Below are positions 1-7,619 of a stretch of 11,368 nucleotides of DNA, piece by piece (within the stretch, counting starts at the first letter, position 1; each line of letters opens with the position of its first letter). Under the pieces are notes generated by a model that worked only from the letters and a program-made list of their open reading frames with translations, was not told where the DNA came from and made no database searches. The DNA is from an uncultured Cytophagaceae bacterium. Lineage in GTDB: Bacteria; Bacteroidota; Bacteroidia; Cytophagales; Spirosomataceae. The stretch lies in the NCBI GenBank assembly GCA_938008575.1, contig CALLKB010000225.1, positions 1 through 11,368 of the forward strand, read 5' to 3'. Both the position numbers and the translations under genes were made by a program.

Positions 1-2146
1 TTACAATCACGTTCAATTCACGGAAAGTACCAATCGCCTTCCGACGACCAATTTCCTCCAAAGTAATATGCTTACGCGTACGTAAAGACTGCTCACGCAA
101 GATTTGCTCACGCTTGTTGGCAATCTCACGCGCCTCACGCTCGTTCTCTAAACAGATCAACTTATCGCCAGCCTGTGGAGCTCCATTTAAACCAAGTACT
201 TGTACTGGCGTTGATGGACCTGCTTTTTTAATCTTATTTCCGTGGTGGTCAAACATGGCCTTAACACGACCGTAGTTATCACCTGCCAACATCATATCAC
301 CAACGTGCAAGGTTCCATCTTGAACCATCATCGTTGTAACATAACCACGGCCCTTATCCAATTCCGCCTCGATAACAGAACCGATAGCTTTCTTCTTAGG
401 ATTGGCTTTTAACTCAAGCATTTCGGCTTCTAACAATACTTTTTCAAGCAAGTCATTGATACCTAAACCTGATTTAGATGAAATTTCTTGGCACTGGTAT
501 TTACCACCCCAATCTTCCACCAACATATTCATGGTCGCTAATTCCTCACGTACTTTATCCGTGTTGGCGCCATCTTTATCCACTTTCGAGAATGCAAAGA
601 CAATCGGTGCACCAGCAACCATTGCATGGTTGATTGCCTCTTTTGTTTGTGGCATGACCGAGTCATCCGCTGCAATCACGATAATGACAATATCCGTAAC
701 TTTCGCACCACGAGCACGCATCGCCGTAAAGGCTTCGTGACCCGGTGTATCTAAGAACGTGATTTTCTTTCCTGATTCAGTTTCAACAGAATACGCACCA
801 ATGTGCTGCGTGATTCCCCCTGCCTCACCTGCAGTTACTTTTGACTTACGGATGTAATCCAAAAGGGATGTTTTACCGTGGTCAACGTGACCCATGATGG
901 TAACAATTGGAGCACGAGGAACTAAATCTGCTGGATCATCTTCTACTTCTTCCTCAACGGTGTCAATTTCTTCTTCCGCTGAAATGAAGTTTACTTCATA
1001 ACCAAACTCATCTGCAATGATGGTAATCGCCTCCGCATCCAAACGCTGGTTGATCGAAACGAACATACCCAAACTCATACAAGTTGAGATAACTTCGTTC
1101 ACTGAAACATCCATCAAAGAAGCCAAGTCACTCGCCGAAACGAATTCAGTTACCTTCAATACTTTTGCCTCTTCATCTTCAGCCATTTGGCGTGCTTCTT
1201 CAGCATCAGCACGTTCACGACGTTTTACACGACGCTTATCTGCACCAAAACTTTGCTTATTTGTCGCACCTTGTAAACGCGCCATCGTAGCCTTAATCTG
1301 CTCTTGAATATCCTTGTCAGATAGTTCCTCTCGAGGTCCTCCTGGCTTAGCTCCTGGAGCTGGCTTTTTACCAAAATCTTTTTTGTTATTATTCGCCGCA
1401 TTTGGATTATTAGGACGTTGTTCATTAACAACGGGCTTTTTCTCCTCCTTAACAATACGCTTACGCTTATGCTTGTTATGGCTATCACGTCCGCTATCTA
1501 CCGGCAATTCAATTTTACCTAAAACCGTTAAGCCCTTTAAGGTCTCCCCTTTTGCTTCGATCAACTGAATGTCTTCCACAACTGGTGCCTCTGGTGCTGC
1601 TGCAACAGGTGCAACGGGCGCTTCAACAGCCTCAACGGGAGCAGCAGGAGTTTCCACTACAGGTTTTTCTTCCACAACAGGCACTGGAGCTTTCTCCACA
1701 ACAGGTTCTGGCTTAGGTGCTGGTTTTGGAGGGACAGGGTTACCCTTTTTGTCCAAATCAATTTTACCTAAAACCTTCAGGCCAACTTGCTTTTCAGCAA
1801 CAGGTTCAGGTGCTTCTTCTTTCACCTCAGGTACTACCGGAGCTGCTTTTTTCACAGGCTCTGGAGCAACTTCTACCACAGCAACCGGCTCAGGCTTTTT
1901 CTCCTCAACAACTGGAGCTGGAACGACAGGCTCCTCAACAGGCTTCTTAGGAGCCTCCTCTGTTGCCAACAAATGGTTTGCACCATATTCTGCTGCCAAC
2001 AAACTCAATTGCTCATAATTAAGCTTTGCATTCGGGTTATTATCGACTTTATGTCCTTTAGCAGAAAGAAACTGTAGGATCGTAGACGTTCCTATGTTTA
2101 TTTGCTTTGCTACAAGACTTAATCGCATTGTCTTCTCTTCTGCCAT
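1..2146 (-). CDS. infB: Translation initiation factor IF-2 (3' end outside the window)
   Basis: IF-2 is the GTPase that places initiator fMet-tRNA on the 30S subunit and promotes subunit joining in the cytoplasm. The reading frame opens with ATG at 2146 ([10 protein letters not shown]) and stays open to the left edge, giving 715 complete codons. Residues about 1-50 look like the IF2 N-terminal helical domain. About 60-300 is a low-complexity Pro/Val/Ala/Glu then Lys/Asn-rich linker holding two LGKI motifs (about 119-127 and 204-213). The G domain starts near residue 415: P-loop GHVDHGKT (419-426), DTPGH (466-470), a G4 motif read as SKVD (520-523) instead of NKxD, and SSKSG as G5 (about 556-560). 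Domain II begins before the cut. By comparison with the family roughly a quarter is missing, holding the fMet-tRNA-binding C-terminal domain. It is third in the rimP-nusA-infB operon, 59 bp after nusA. Identification is secure. Confidence 0.97.
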   Translation of the reverse strand, partial: MAEEKTMRLSLVAKQINIGTSTILQFLSAKGHKVDNNPNAKLNYEQLSLLAAEYGANHLLATEEAPKKPVEEPVVPAPVVEEKKPEPVAVVEVAPEPVKKAAPVVPEVKEEAPEPVAEKQVGLKVLGKIDLDKKGNPVPPKPAPKPEPVVEKAPVPVVEEKPVVETPAAPVEAVEAPVAPVAAAPEAPVVEDIQLIEAKGETLKGLTVLGKIELPVDSGRDSHNKHKRKRIVKEEKKPVVNEQRPNNPNAANNNKKDFGKKPAPGAKPGGPREELSDKDIQEQIKATMARLQGATNKQSFGADKRRVKRRERADAEEARQMAEDEEAKVLKVTEFVSASDLASLMDVSVNEVISTCMSLGMFVSINQRLDAEAITIIADEFGYEVNFISAEEEIDTVEEEVEDDPADLVPRAPIVTIMGHVDHGKTSLLDYIRKSKVTAGEAGGITQHIGAYSVETESGKKITFLDTPGHEAFTAMRARGAKVTDIVIIVIAADDSVMPQTKEAINHAMVAGAPIVFAFSKVDKDGANTDKVREELATMNMLVEDWGGKYQCQEISSKSGLGINDLLEKVLLEAEMLELKANPKKKAIGSVIEAELDKGRGYVTTMMVQDGTLHVGDMMLAGDNYGRVKAMFDHHGNKIKKAGPSTPVQVLGLNGAPQAGDKLICLENEREAREIANKREQILREQSLRTRKHITLEEIGRRKAIGTFRELNVIV
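1509..1775 (-). repeat. Duplicated LGKI-motif segment inside the IF-2 N-terminal linker
   Basis: An identical 18-base string (tcaattttacctaaaacc on the plus strand) occurs at 1509-1526 and again at 1758-1775, in the same reading frame. It encodes the core of [10 protein letters not shown] and [10 protein letters not shown]. Such VLGKI-type motifs recur in Bacteroidota IF-2 linkers. This is probably an internal protein repeat, perhaps a short binding motif, and not a mobile sequence. The function is unknown. Confidence 0.7.
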
Positions 2147-2205
2147 ATAAATTACTAAATACTTATGCTTTCAATTTAAAAATCTTACTCGATACAGCGC
2201 GTGCC

Positions 2206-3453
2206 TTATTCAAACTCAGAACGTAAAATAGACAAGATCTCCTCAATGGTTCCCTCTTCTAATTCCGTTCTACGCTCTAATTCTTCTTTAGATAAAGCCA
2301 AAACTTGCTTCGCTGTATCCAATCCAATCTTGTGAAGCTCATCCAAAATCCAAGCCTCAATCTCATTGGAGAATTCTGTCAATTCTACATCCTCATCATC
2401 CATCTCCTCTTTCGGTACATCACGGAATACATCAATCTCGTATCCAACTAATTTACCTGCCAATTTAATGTTTTGACCTCCACGACCAATCGCCATAGAA
2501 ACCTGATCTGAATTCAAATAAACCGAAATACGACGACGCTCTTTGTCAATGGCCATCGAATTTAACTTCGCTGGGCTCAAGGTACGCGCCACCAATAATT
2601 CTAAATTATCTGTGTAATTAATTACGTCAATGTTTTCATTCTGCAATTCGCGAACAATGCCGTGAATACGAGAACCTTTCATCCCCACACAAGCTCCTAC
2701 TGGATCAATGCGATCATCAAAGGACTCAACAGCCACTTTCGCACGCTCACCTGGTTCACGAACAATCTTACGAATCGAAATCGTTCCATCATAAATTTCT
2801 GGAATTTCTTGCTCGAATAAACGCTCTAAGAATACCGGAGAAACACGTGATAAAATGATACGAGGCGTACCATTCGACATTTCAACTTTATGAATGACTG
2901 CACGAATCGTCTCACCTTTCTTGAAACGATCTTTTGGAATCATTTCACCTTTTGGTAACACTAATTCATTGTCTTCGTTATCTAACAAGATCAACTCGCG
3001 ACCTAAAATTTGATATACTTCAGAAGTCACTAACTCCCCTACCAAATCCTTGTACTTGTCATGCAAGCCTTCTTTCTCAATATCTTTGATACGTTGAATC
3101 AAGGTTTGACGAGCAGTTTGAACCACACGACGACCGAAGTCTTCCAATTTGATTAATTCCGCTACCTCTTCACCAATCTCAAAATCCGGCTCGATCAACT
3201 TAGCTTCCGCCAAAGGTATTTTATCAAAATCCCAAATATCTTCTGAGTTATCGTCCACGATTTCGCGCGTACGCCACATCTCTAAGTCACCACTTTCGGG
3301 GTTGATAATGACATTGAAATTTTCATCGGAACCGAATTTCTTGCGAATCATCGTACGAAAAACCTCTTCCAAAACCGAAATCATTGTCGGCTTGTCAATG
3401 TTCTTCTCCCGAGCAAAATCTGAAAATGACGAAATTAATTCAACACTGTTCAT
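2206..3453 (-). CDS. nusA: Transcription termination/antitermination factor NusA
   Basis: NusA binds RNA polymerase and nascent RNA and modulates pausing, Rho-independent termination and antitermination. The 415-residue product has the expected order. An N-terminal RNAP-binding domain covers about 1-125, an S1 domain about 135-203 (GELVTSEVYQ to RIILSR), KH1 about 210-280 with DPVGACVGMKGSRI (250-263), and KH2 about 285-345 with the GRGGQN loop (323-328). A short acidic, helical C-terminal region (about 350-415, IEEILSILRSEFE at the end) replaces the longer repeats of E. coli NusA, as usual outside Proteobacteria. The ATG at 3453 gives the canonical MNSVELISSF start. The gene lies 18 bp after rimP and 59 bp before infB, so the three should be co-transcribed. 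The leader hairpin ahead of rimP is a possible target for NusA feedback, which is an inference. Confidence 0.98.
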   Translation of the reverse strand: MNSVELISSFSDFAREKNIDKPTMISVLEEVFRTMIRKKFGSDENFNVIINPESGDLEMWRTREIVDDNSEDIWDFDKIPLAEAKLIEPDFEIGEEVAELIKLEDFGRRVVQTARQTLIQRIKDIEKEGLHDKYKDLVGELVTSEVYQILGRELILLDNEDNELVLPKGEMIPKDRFKKGETIRAVIHKVEMSNGTPRIILSRVSPVFLERLFEQEIPEIYDGTISIRKIVREPGERAKVAVESFDDRIDPVGACVGMKGSRIHGIVRELQNENIDVINYTDNLELLVARTLSPAKLNSMAIDKERRRISVYLNSDQVSMAIGRGGQNIKLAGKLVGYEIDVFRDVPKEEMDDEDVELTEFSNEIEAWILDELHKIGLDTAKQVLALSKEELERRTELEEGTIEEILSILRSEFE

Positions 3454-3471
3454 TGCTATCCTTACGTTTTT

Positions 3472-3948
3472 TTATTGAAATGAAACTTGTACTCTTATTT
3501 TATCTATCGCTGTTAAACCAAACATAGTTGGCTCCTTCGCTACCACTTTACGATGCTTTAACGTCTTTTCCGTCAACACCTGAATCGAATCCGCCGTATG
3601 CCCTTGCAAGGTCCCCATAACGGTTTCCCCATCCTTCAACCACACTTTCACCGTACGACCTACATTCTTTTCAAACTGCCAACCCTGCGTCAATGGAAAA
3701 TCCAATCCTGGCGATGAAACTTCTAAATTATAAGCCTCCTCAATCCACAGATTTTCCTCGATGTGATGGGCCAACTTTCGGCTCATCAATGCGCAAGCAT
3801 CAATGGTAATTCCCTCCATGGTATCCACGAGAATCGTTACTAACGAACGTTTGAGTCCCTTACTTATCGACAAATCCACTAAAAATATAGGACCATCACC
3901 GATATACTCTTGAATCCAACCGTTAATCTTCGTTTTTAAATCTTCCAT
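3472..3948 (-). CDS. rimP: Ribosome maturation factor RimP
   Basis: RimP assists late assembly of the 30S subunit. The product is 158 residues, a normal length for the family. It has an N-terminal alpha/beta domain (about 1-80) containing the signature YNLEVSSPGLDFPL (most RimP proteins have Arg before the final PL; Phe here is a mild deviation), then an SH3-like C-terminal domain (about 85-158) ending KIRVQVSFQ. I chose the ATG at 3948 (MEDLKTKI). The frame is open up to 4092, but that extension (MDIICNCLICY...) has no family similarity and would cover the promoter and leader hairpin. It is the first gene of the rimP-nusA-infB operon. Confidence 0.95.
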   Translation of the reverse strand: MEDLKTKINGWIQEYIGDGPIFLVDLSISKGLKRSLVTILVDTMEGITIDACALMSRKLAHHIEENLWIEEAYNLEVSSPGLDFPLTQGWQFEKNVGRTVKVWLKDGETVMGTLQGHTADSIQVLTEKTLKHRKVVAKEPTMFGLTAIDKIRVQVSFQ

Positions 3949-3963
3949 CAATACCTTGAAAAC

Positions 3964-3989
3964 AAAAAGAGGGATTAAAAACCCCTCTT
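3964..3989 (-). terminator. Attenuator-like hairpin with U-tract in the rimP leader
   Basis: On the minus strand AAGAGGG (3989-3983) pairs with CCCTCTT (3973-3967) around a 9-nt loop, and the 3' arm runs straight into a TTTTTG tract. It ends 18 nt before the rimP ATG and about 15 nt after the predicted transcription start. No gene lies upstream on this strand for it to terminate, because the neighbour at 4161 is divergent. A leader attenuator, or a hairpin limiting ribosome access, is therefore the simplest reading. A putative RimP leader with a Rho-independent terminator is described for this operon in Proteobacteria. The parallel is by position only, not by sequence. Confidence 0.6.
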
Positions 3990-4008
3990 CTTTCTTAAAT
4001 TTCCTTGG

Positions 4009-4040
4009 CAAAGGTAGGCAAATTTTTCCAAAATGCAACA
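4009..4040 (-). promoter_or_regulatory. Bacteroidota-type promoter for rimP-nusA-infB
   Basis: The minus strand shows TACCTTTG (4016-4009), an exact match to the Bacteroidetes -7 consensus TAnnTTTG. A TGTTG box (4040-4036) lies 19 nt upstream, fitting the -33 TTTG element. Transcription would start near 4002-4004, giving a leader of about 55 nt. Confidence 0.75.
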
Positions 4041-4160
4041 TATCAGCATAAAGTCGCTCATAACAGATCAAACAATTGCATATTATGTCCAAAATATTTC
4101 ACTAATTTCGAGGCTACATTTTAGTTATTACGAATAGGAAACCTACCCACAACCTAGTAC

Positions 4161-4694
4161 ATGAATCGCATTTACCAACTTGTGCTTTTTACCTGCACCT
4201 TGCTTGCTTCCCAAGCATACCCGGCAGATCGATTCCCGACCCCACCGGATTCCCCCATTCGCTTGTTTTACATCCAACGAAGTTCCAATGCGAATACGGT
4301 CATTTACGATGCTAATTTATTGGCTAATAAATCGCTAAATGCGAAAGATCCCGTTCATACCTATTGGATTCGCTATGGCGAAAAAGGGCAAAAAGAAGAG
4401 CTAAGCACGATCCAACGGACCTTGGCCTATGGCCTTTATACCGATGCGATCAAATCTGACGCCAATGCTTTTGAGGGCTATTTCCTAGCATACCGTAAAC
4501 GTAAATTCGTCGTAAAACTGGACTCACGAGGCGCGCCAATCGCCCTATTCCCCATCAACGGAAAATTACAAATCCTCAAGCGCGTTTTTGTCAGCGTCGA
4601 CGAAAGCCATATGATGCCTTCTGTTAACTACATCGAACTCTTTGGCAAAGATCCAATCTCCGGAAAAGACGTTTACGAACGCTTTAAACCCTAA
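4161..4694 (+). CDS. Secreted DUF4833-family protein of unknown function
   Basis: The product is 177 residues. Residues 1-22 (basic start, then LVLFTCTLLASQAYPA) form a signal peptide with likely cleavage after an Ala near 19-22. The mature part opens FPTPPDSPIRLFYIQRSSNANTVIYD and continues with YWIRYGEKG, LAYGLYTDAI and a closing ELFGKDPISGKDVYERF. This matches what I recall of DUF4833 proteins, found mostly in Bacteroidota. No catalytic motif or metal site is obvious. Its sequence suggests a compact beta-rich periplasmic or exported domain, which is an inference. It is transcribed divergently from rimP and convergently with the BtuB-like receptor. I found no clear TAnnTTTG promoter in the 70 bp upstream, only weak matches such as TACATTTT. 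It appears to be a single-gene unit. Start chosen at the ATG that gives the signal peptide. Confidence 0.8.
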   Translation: MNRIYQLVLFTCTLLASQAYPADRFPTPPDSPIRLFYIQRSSNANTVIYDANLLANKSLNAKDPVHTYWIRYGEKGQKEELSTIQRTLAYGLYTDAIKSDANAFEGYFLAYRKRKFVVKLDSRGAPIALFPINGKLQILKRVFVSVDESHMMPSVNYIELFGKDPISGKDVYERFKP

Positions 4695-4720
4695 AAAAAT
4701 AGCCCCTTTCGGAGCTATTC
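4695..4720 (-). terminator. Rho-independent terminator of the BtuB-like receptor gene
   Basis: On the minus strand AATAGC (4719-4714) pairs with GCTATT (4703-4698), enclosing a CC-GAAA-GG inner hairpin with one mismatch, and is followed by an unbroken T run. It starts 5 nt after the receptor stop codon. In the plus direction it follows the DUF4833 stop at once but the T-tract is weaker, so it may act as a bidirectional terminator for the two converging genes. Confidence 0.85.
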
Positions 4721-4724
4721 TCAT

Positions 4725-6665
4725 TTAAAAAGTACCTAGTAGACTTATCTGCGCATTTCGAGGCTGACCCGAATACCCATACAATTCCGTAGGCATTTGA
4801 TTCAATACATTTTTCACTAATGCCTGTACACGCCAGCGCTTATTTAACGCATAAGTCGATTGTAACTCCGTCCAGACATAGCCAGCCAAAGTCACACCTT
4901 GCGTTTGATAAGTCGCATCATCATAATAATAGTCGGTACGTTCACCCACATATTGGGCATATACACTCGCCGACCACCTTTTCGTCAATTGTTGATTTAC
5001 TCGTAAAGAAAGCTGATGTTTAGGTCTACGTATCAAGGAAGAATAGGTTGAATCCTTTCCATTGATCACATTGTGCATCTTGCCATCCAAATATGTATAA
5101 CCTAATTCCGAAGAGAATCCCTTCCAGACATAACGAGCCTCTACCTCAATTCCACGCGTGTTCTGCTTGGACACATTGGCATAACGTCCATAAGGCTCAA
5201 CAGCAATCGACTGAAACACAATTCCATCCTGAACATCTTGTTGGAACCCTACCAAACGAACATAAAGCGCCCCCATATTCTGCTCAAAACCCGCTTCAAA
5301 CGTTTTGCCTTGTTCTGCTTTCAAGTCTTTATTCCCATAAGGTGAGTACAACTGATACAAGGATGGCGCTTTAAAACTGCTGTAATAATTCGCAAACAAT
5401 TTCCCCTTTGGCCAAAGGTATAAATACGGATTTACATGGTAGGTCAAATTATTCCCATACAACGAATGATTACTTAAACGGCCACCTAACTCCAAACCCC
5501 AAACATCTTCCTGATGCTTTTCAAAAGTCACATAAGTCCCCAATAATTGAATATTTGCCAAAGAAGCTGCTAAAGTAGGAGAATCATAGCGACCATACGC
5601 ACTAATCGAATAATCGCTTTGAGCTGTCGACTGATTCCGAAACTCGACTCCGGCCACTGTTTGAATTCCGGCAGGCAAATGCCATTTAACATAGCCTTCA
5701 GCTCCTTGATTCAAACCTACATAGGCCGATTCGCTGTAATTTGACCAAGCATTCGCGGGAATGTCTGTCGAATCATTTCTGAAAAAGCGATGCGTAATAT
5801 CTTGAAACAGGCGAACAAATAAATCCCCTTGCACAAATTGCTGATGAAATTGACCACGAAAGGCATGATTCGAAGCATTCGCCGTATAATCTCGCTCATC
5901 CATGAAAGGACCACCATCCAAACTCGCCTGGTAAAATTCACTTTGATAATACAAATCCCAGTCGGCATGCTTACCTATCGTACTCCCCAGATTCAACCGA
6001 ATGTTTTGTTGGCCCATCCCATCTTTCTCCAACTGATTTGCTGCGGCAGAAAAACCTTGGGTTTGAAAGTTTTTCAGGGCAAGACCCATGCGCAAACTTT
6101 TGATTGTTTTCTGAATTTGAAAAGCCTCAGCATGCGTCCCTAAGCCACCTGCTTGTAGGCTGAGAGATGAGCCTGATTTTCGGGTAATTAAATTAATCAC
6201 ACCGGCCATTGCATCCGAACCATACAGCGTAGATTGACCACCCTTCATTATTTCAATTCGTTCCAAACTCCCCAAATCAATCAAATTCCAATCCAACACC
6301 GAGGAGATGTGTGAAGGGTCATTGGCCGGAAAGCCATCGATCAACAACAGGACATTGCCTGTATTCGAACCGCGGACGTAAACTTCCTGATTACTTCCGG
6401 GTGCACTGCGGGCGCCTACAATGGAGACCCCAACGCGCTCTTGCAATAATTCGCCAAGATTTTTCCCCAGACTTTGTTGGATTTGTTCTTGACTAATGAT
6501 GGAAACTACTTTTCCTGTTTGGCTTAATTTAGCCGGATACTTGGAGGCTTTCACTTGAACTTCCGTTAATAAGGAATCCGGGCGAATAGCCGTTTTCGCC
6601 GCATACACAGTAGGTAGGCATGCGAATGAGAACGCTGTCAAAAGCGTCAATCGAATGTTGAACAT
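4725..6665 (-). CDS. btuB: TonB-dependent outer-membrane receptor, BtuB-like (cobalamin uptake)
   Basis: The 646-residue product starts with a signal peptide (MFNIRLTLLTAFSFACLPTVYA, cleavage near 22). Next come a TonB-box-like LLTEVQVKA (about 32-40) and a plug domain with VVSIISQEQI, LLQERVGVSI, VYVRGSNTGNVLLLIDG and ERIEIMKGGQSTLYGSDAMAGVINLITRK. The rest is a beta-barrel ending in an aromatic residue (LLGTF), as expected for Bam-assembled proteins. The length fits BtuB rather than SusC-type receptors, and there is no N-terminal carboxypeptidase-like domain. The cobalamin riboswitch directly upstream is the strongest evidence for B12 or a related corrinoid as substrate. The ATG at 6665 is preferred. 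An in-frame TTG at 6740 would add 25 residues that overlap the regulatory RNA and displace the signal peptide. No BtuFCD genes adjoin it, so the rest of the transport route lies elsewhere. Confidence 0.92.
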   Translation of the reverse strand: MFNIRLTLLTAFSFACLPTVYAAKTAIRPDSLLTEVQVKASKYPAKLSQTGKVVSIISQEQIQQSLGKNLGELLQERVGVSIVGARSAPGSNQEVYVRGSNTGNVLLLIDGFPANDPSHISSVLDWNLIDLGSLERIEIMKGGQSTLYGSDAMAGVINLITRKSGSSLSLQAGGLGTHAEAFQIQKTIKSLRMGLALKNFQTQGFSAAANQLEKDGMGQQNIRLNLGSTIGKHADWDLYYQSEFYQASLDGGPFMDERDYTANASNHAFRGQFHQQFVQGDLFVRLFQDITHRFFRNDSTDIPANAWSNYSESAYVGLNQGAEGYVKWHLPAGIQTVAGVEFRNQSTAQSDYSISAYGRYDSPTLAASLANIQLLGTYVTFEKHQEDVWGLELGGRLSNHSLYGNNLTYHVNPYLYLWPKGKLFANYYSSFKAPSLYQLYSPYGNKDLKAEQGKTFEAGFEQNMGALYVRLVGFQQDVQDGIVFQSIAVEPYGRYANVSKQNTRGIEVEARYVWKGFSSELGYTYLDGKMHNVINGKDSTYSSLIRRPKHQLSLRVNQQLTKRWSASVYAQYVGERTDYYYDDATYQTQGVTLAGYVWTELQSTYALNKRWRVQALVKNVLNQMPTELYGYSGQPRNAQISLLGTF

Positions 6666-6747
6666 GTTTTTTTGCCCTTTCGGGCGATCAAATAAAAAGG
6701 TAATCGAACGCTCAACCCCATCGCATCCTCCGTGATACAAGGTTAAG
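6666..6747 (-). promoter_or_regulatory. Expression platform of the cobalamin riboswitch (P13/L13 and start-codon hairpin)
   Basis: On the minus strand CTTAACC (6747-6741) pairs with GGTTGAG (6717-6711), one G-U pair included. The helix continues inward as TATC/GATG to an 11-nt loop that contains CGGAGGA (6732-6726). That loop can pair with TCCCCG in loop L5 of the aptamer, leaving one bulged A, as expected for an L5-L13 kissing interaction. Nearer the gene, GCCC-GAAA-GGGC (6685-6674) is followed by A7-C and the ATG. Its 3' arm holds AAAGGG, the only Shine-Dalgarno-like string near the start. No U-tract follows, so control of translation is more likely than termination. The pairings were found by eye. 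Confidence 0.6.
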
Positions 6748-6754
6748 AATCATC

Positions 6755-6900
6755 TAAGGCAGGTCTCCTGACTCAATTCCGTTTCTTTTCTGCCTTCCCA
6801 GCCGAAGCCAGTGACCTGAAATGAAAAGCATTATGGAATTTCACAGTTGCGGGGACAGTTTTAGTATTTCACTAAATTCCCTATTAAGTAACCTATGCAG
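6755..6900 (-). promoter_or_regulatory. Cobalamin (B12) riboswitch aptamer
   Basis: Read on the minus strand, the conserved blocks appear in the right order: AATAGGGAA, a P4 hairpin TTTAG-tgaaata-CTAAA, then ACTGTCCCCGCAACTGT (P5/L5). GTCACTGGCTTCGGCTGGGAAGGC follows in broken form, and the closing GAGTCAGGAGACCTGCC lies at 6774-6758. The B12-box and the CCCGCAACTG core are near-perfect matches to the class I cobalamin riboswitch. The AGGTT/GACCT closing helix (6894-6890 with about 6766-6762) can be drawn. It sits about 90 nt ahead of the BtuB-like receptor and on the same strand, so B12 should repress receptor synthesis. The outer 5' boundary is approximate. Confidence 0.93.
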
Positions 6901-6908
6901 AAACGCAG

Positions 6909-6935
6909 GCAACACCCTAAACTGTTGCAAAATAA
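6909..6935 (-). promoter_or_regulatory. Inverted repeat and weak promoter candidate upstream of the riboswitch
   Basis: GCAACA (6928-6923) and TGTTGC (6914-6909) form a perfect 6-bp inverted repeat around an 8-nt spacer just 5' of the aptamer. It overlaps TTATTTTG (6935-6928), an imperfect -7 box with no good -33 partner. It may be a 5' stabilising hairpin of the transcript, part of P1, or an operator. Of the 387-bp gap between the receptor and tag, the riboswitch and its platform fill 6666-6900. I see nothing convincing in 6936-7052, including no clear promoter for tag. Confidence 0.3.
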
Positions 6936-7052
6936 CGATAAACTGATAATAATACCTAACCATGCCGCAATGAATAAAAATTTAGCAATTTTTGTGAATG
7001 ACAAATAACCCAAGGTTTTAACCTGTGGATTTACCCCAAACCTAATCACCAC

Positions 7053-7616
7053 ATGACCACTCCCACACGCTGCACCTGGCCCGGAAATGACCCACTCTAC
7101 ATCGCCTACCACGACCAAGAATGGGGAAAACCCCTACATGATGACCAACAATTATTCGAACTCCTCGTATTGGAAGGATTCCAGTCGGGGCTATCCTGGA
7201 TCACCATCTTACGAAAGCGCGAAAATTTCCGCGAGGCATTTGCTCAGTTCAACCTAGCCATTTTAAGCCAATGGTCGGATGCGGAATTATCAAATTGTCT
7301 TCAAAACCCAGGAATCATAAGAAATCGGTTAAAAATCGAAGCTGTTCGGACGAATGCACGCGCTTTTATCCAAATTCAGGAAAAATTTGGTAGCTTTGAC
7401 CGATTTATTTGGGATTATGTCCAACAGCAACCCATTACGAATCAGTTTACCGAGCACAAGGATTTACCCGCTCAAACAGACTTGTCTGTTCGCATCAGTA
7501 AAGATCTCAAGAAATTAGGTTTCAAGTTTGTGGGCCCTACCATTTGTTACTCTTTCATGCAAGCCGCAGGCCTCGTAAACGACCATATAACAAGCTGTTA
7601 CTGTTACAAGAAATAA
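7053..7616 (+). CDS. tag: DNA-3-methyladenine glycosylase I
   Basis: Tag removes 3-methyladenine from alkylated DNA as the first step of base-excision repair. The 187-residue product is normal in length and begins with the family pattern RCTWPGNDPLYIAYHDQEWG (6-25). The zinc-knot ligands known in E. coli Tag are all present as Cys7, His20, His178 and Cys182 (the last two in NDHITSC). The base-pocket residues of the E. coli enzyme correspond to Tyr19, Glu41 and Trp49, in LVLEGFQSGLSW. The ATG at 7053 sits exactly where the zinc-binding N-terminus requires. It is the first gene of a compact plus-strand operon; the stop codon is 3 bp before the glycosyltransferase start. Its pairing with glycosyltransferase and haem genes looks like operon economy and not a shared pathway. 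Confidence 0.96.
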   Translation: MTTPTRCTWPGNDPLYIAYHDQEWGKPLHDDQQLFELLVLEGFQSGLSWITILRKRENFREAFAQFNLAILSQWSDAELSNCLQNPGIIRNRLKIEAVRTNARAFIQIQEKFGSFDRFIWDYVQQQPITNQFTEHKDLPAQTDLSVRISKDLKKLGFKFVGPTICYSFMQAAGLVNDHITSCYCYKK

Positions 7617-7619
7617 CCT

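Noticed and set aside
1569..2018. A 149-residue Ser/Thr/Gly/Ala-rich plus-strand reading frame resembling a low-complexity surface protein
   Set aside because: It is the antisense of the Pro/Val/Glu-rich IF-2 linker. The repetitive codon use there keeps the opposite strand open.
3949..4092. N-terminal extension of RimP to a start at 4092
   Set aside because: It shows no RimP similarity, and it covers the consensus promoter and leader hairpin.
5093..5374. His/Pro-rich reading frames on the plus strand inside the receptor gene
   Set aside because: They are antisense shadows of a confidently identified beta-barrel gene.
6666..6740. 25-residue N-terminal extension of the receptor from a TTG at 6740
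   Set aside because: It would put a hydrophilic stretch before the signal peptide and overlaps P13/L13 of the riboswitch.
6861..7118. 85-residue minus-strand reading frame upstream of the receptor
   Set aside because: It overlaps the aptamer and the start of tag, and its sequence has no protein-like features.
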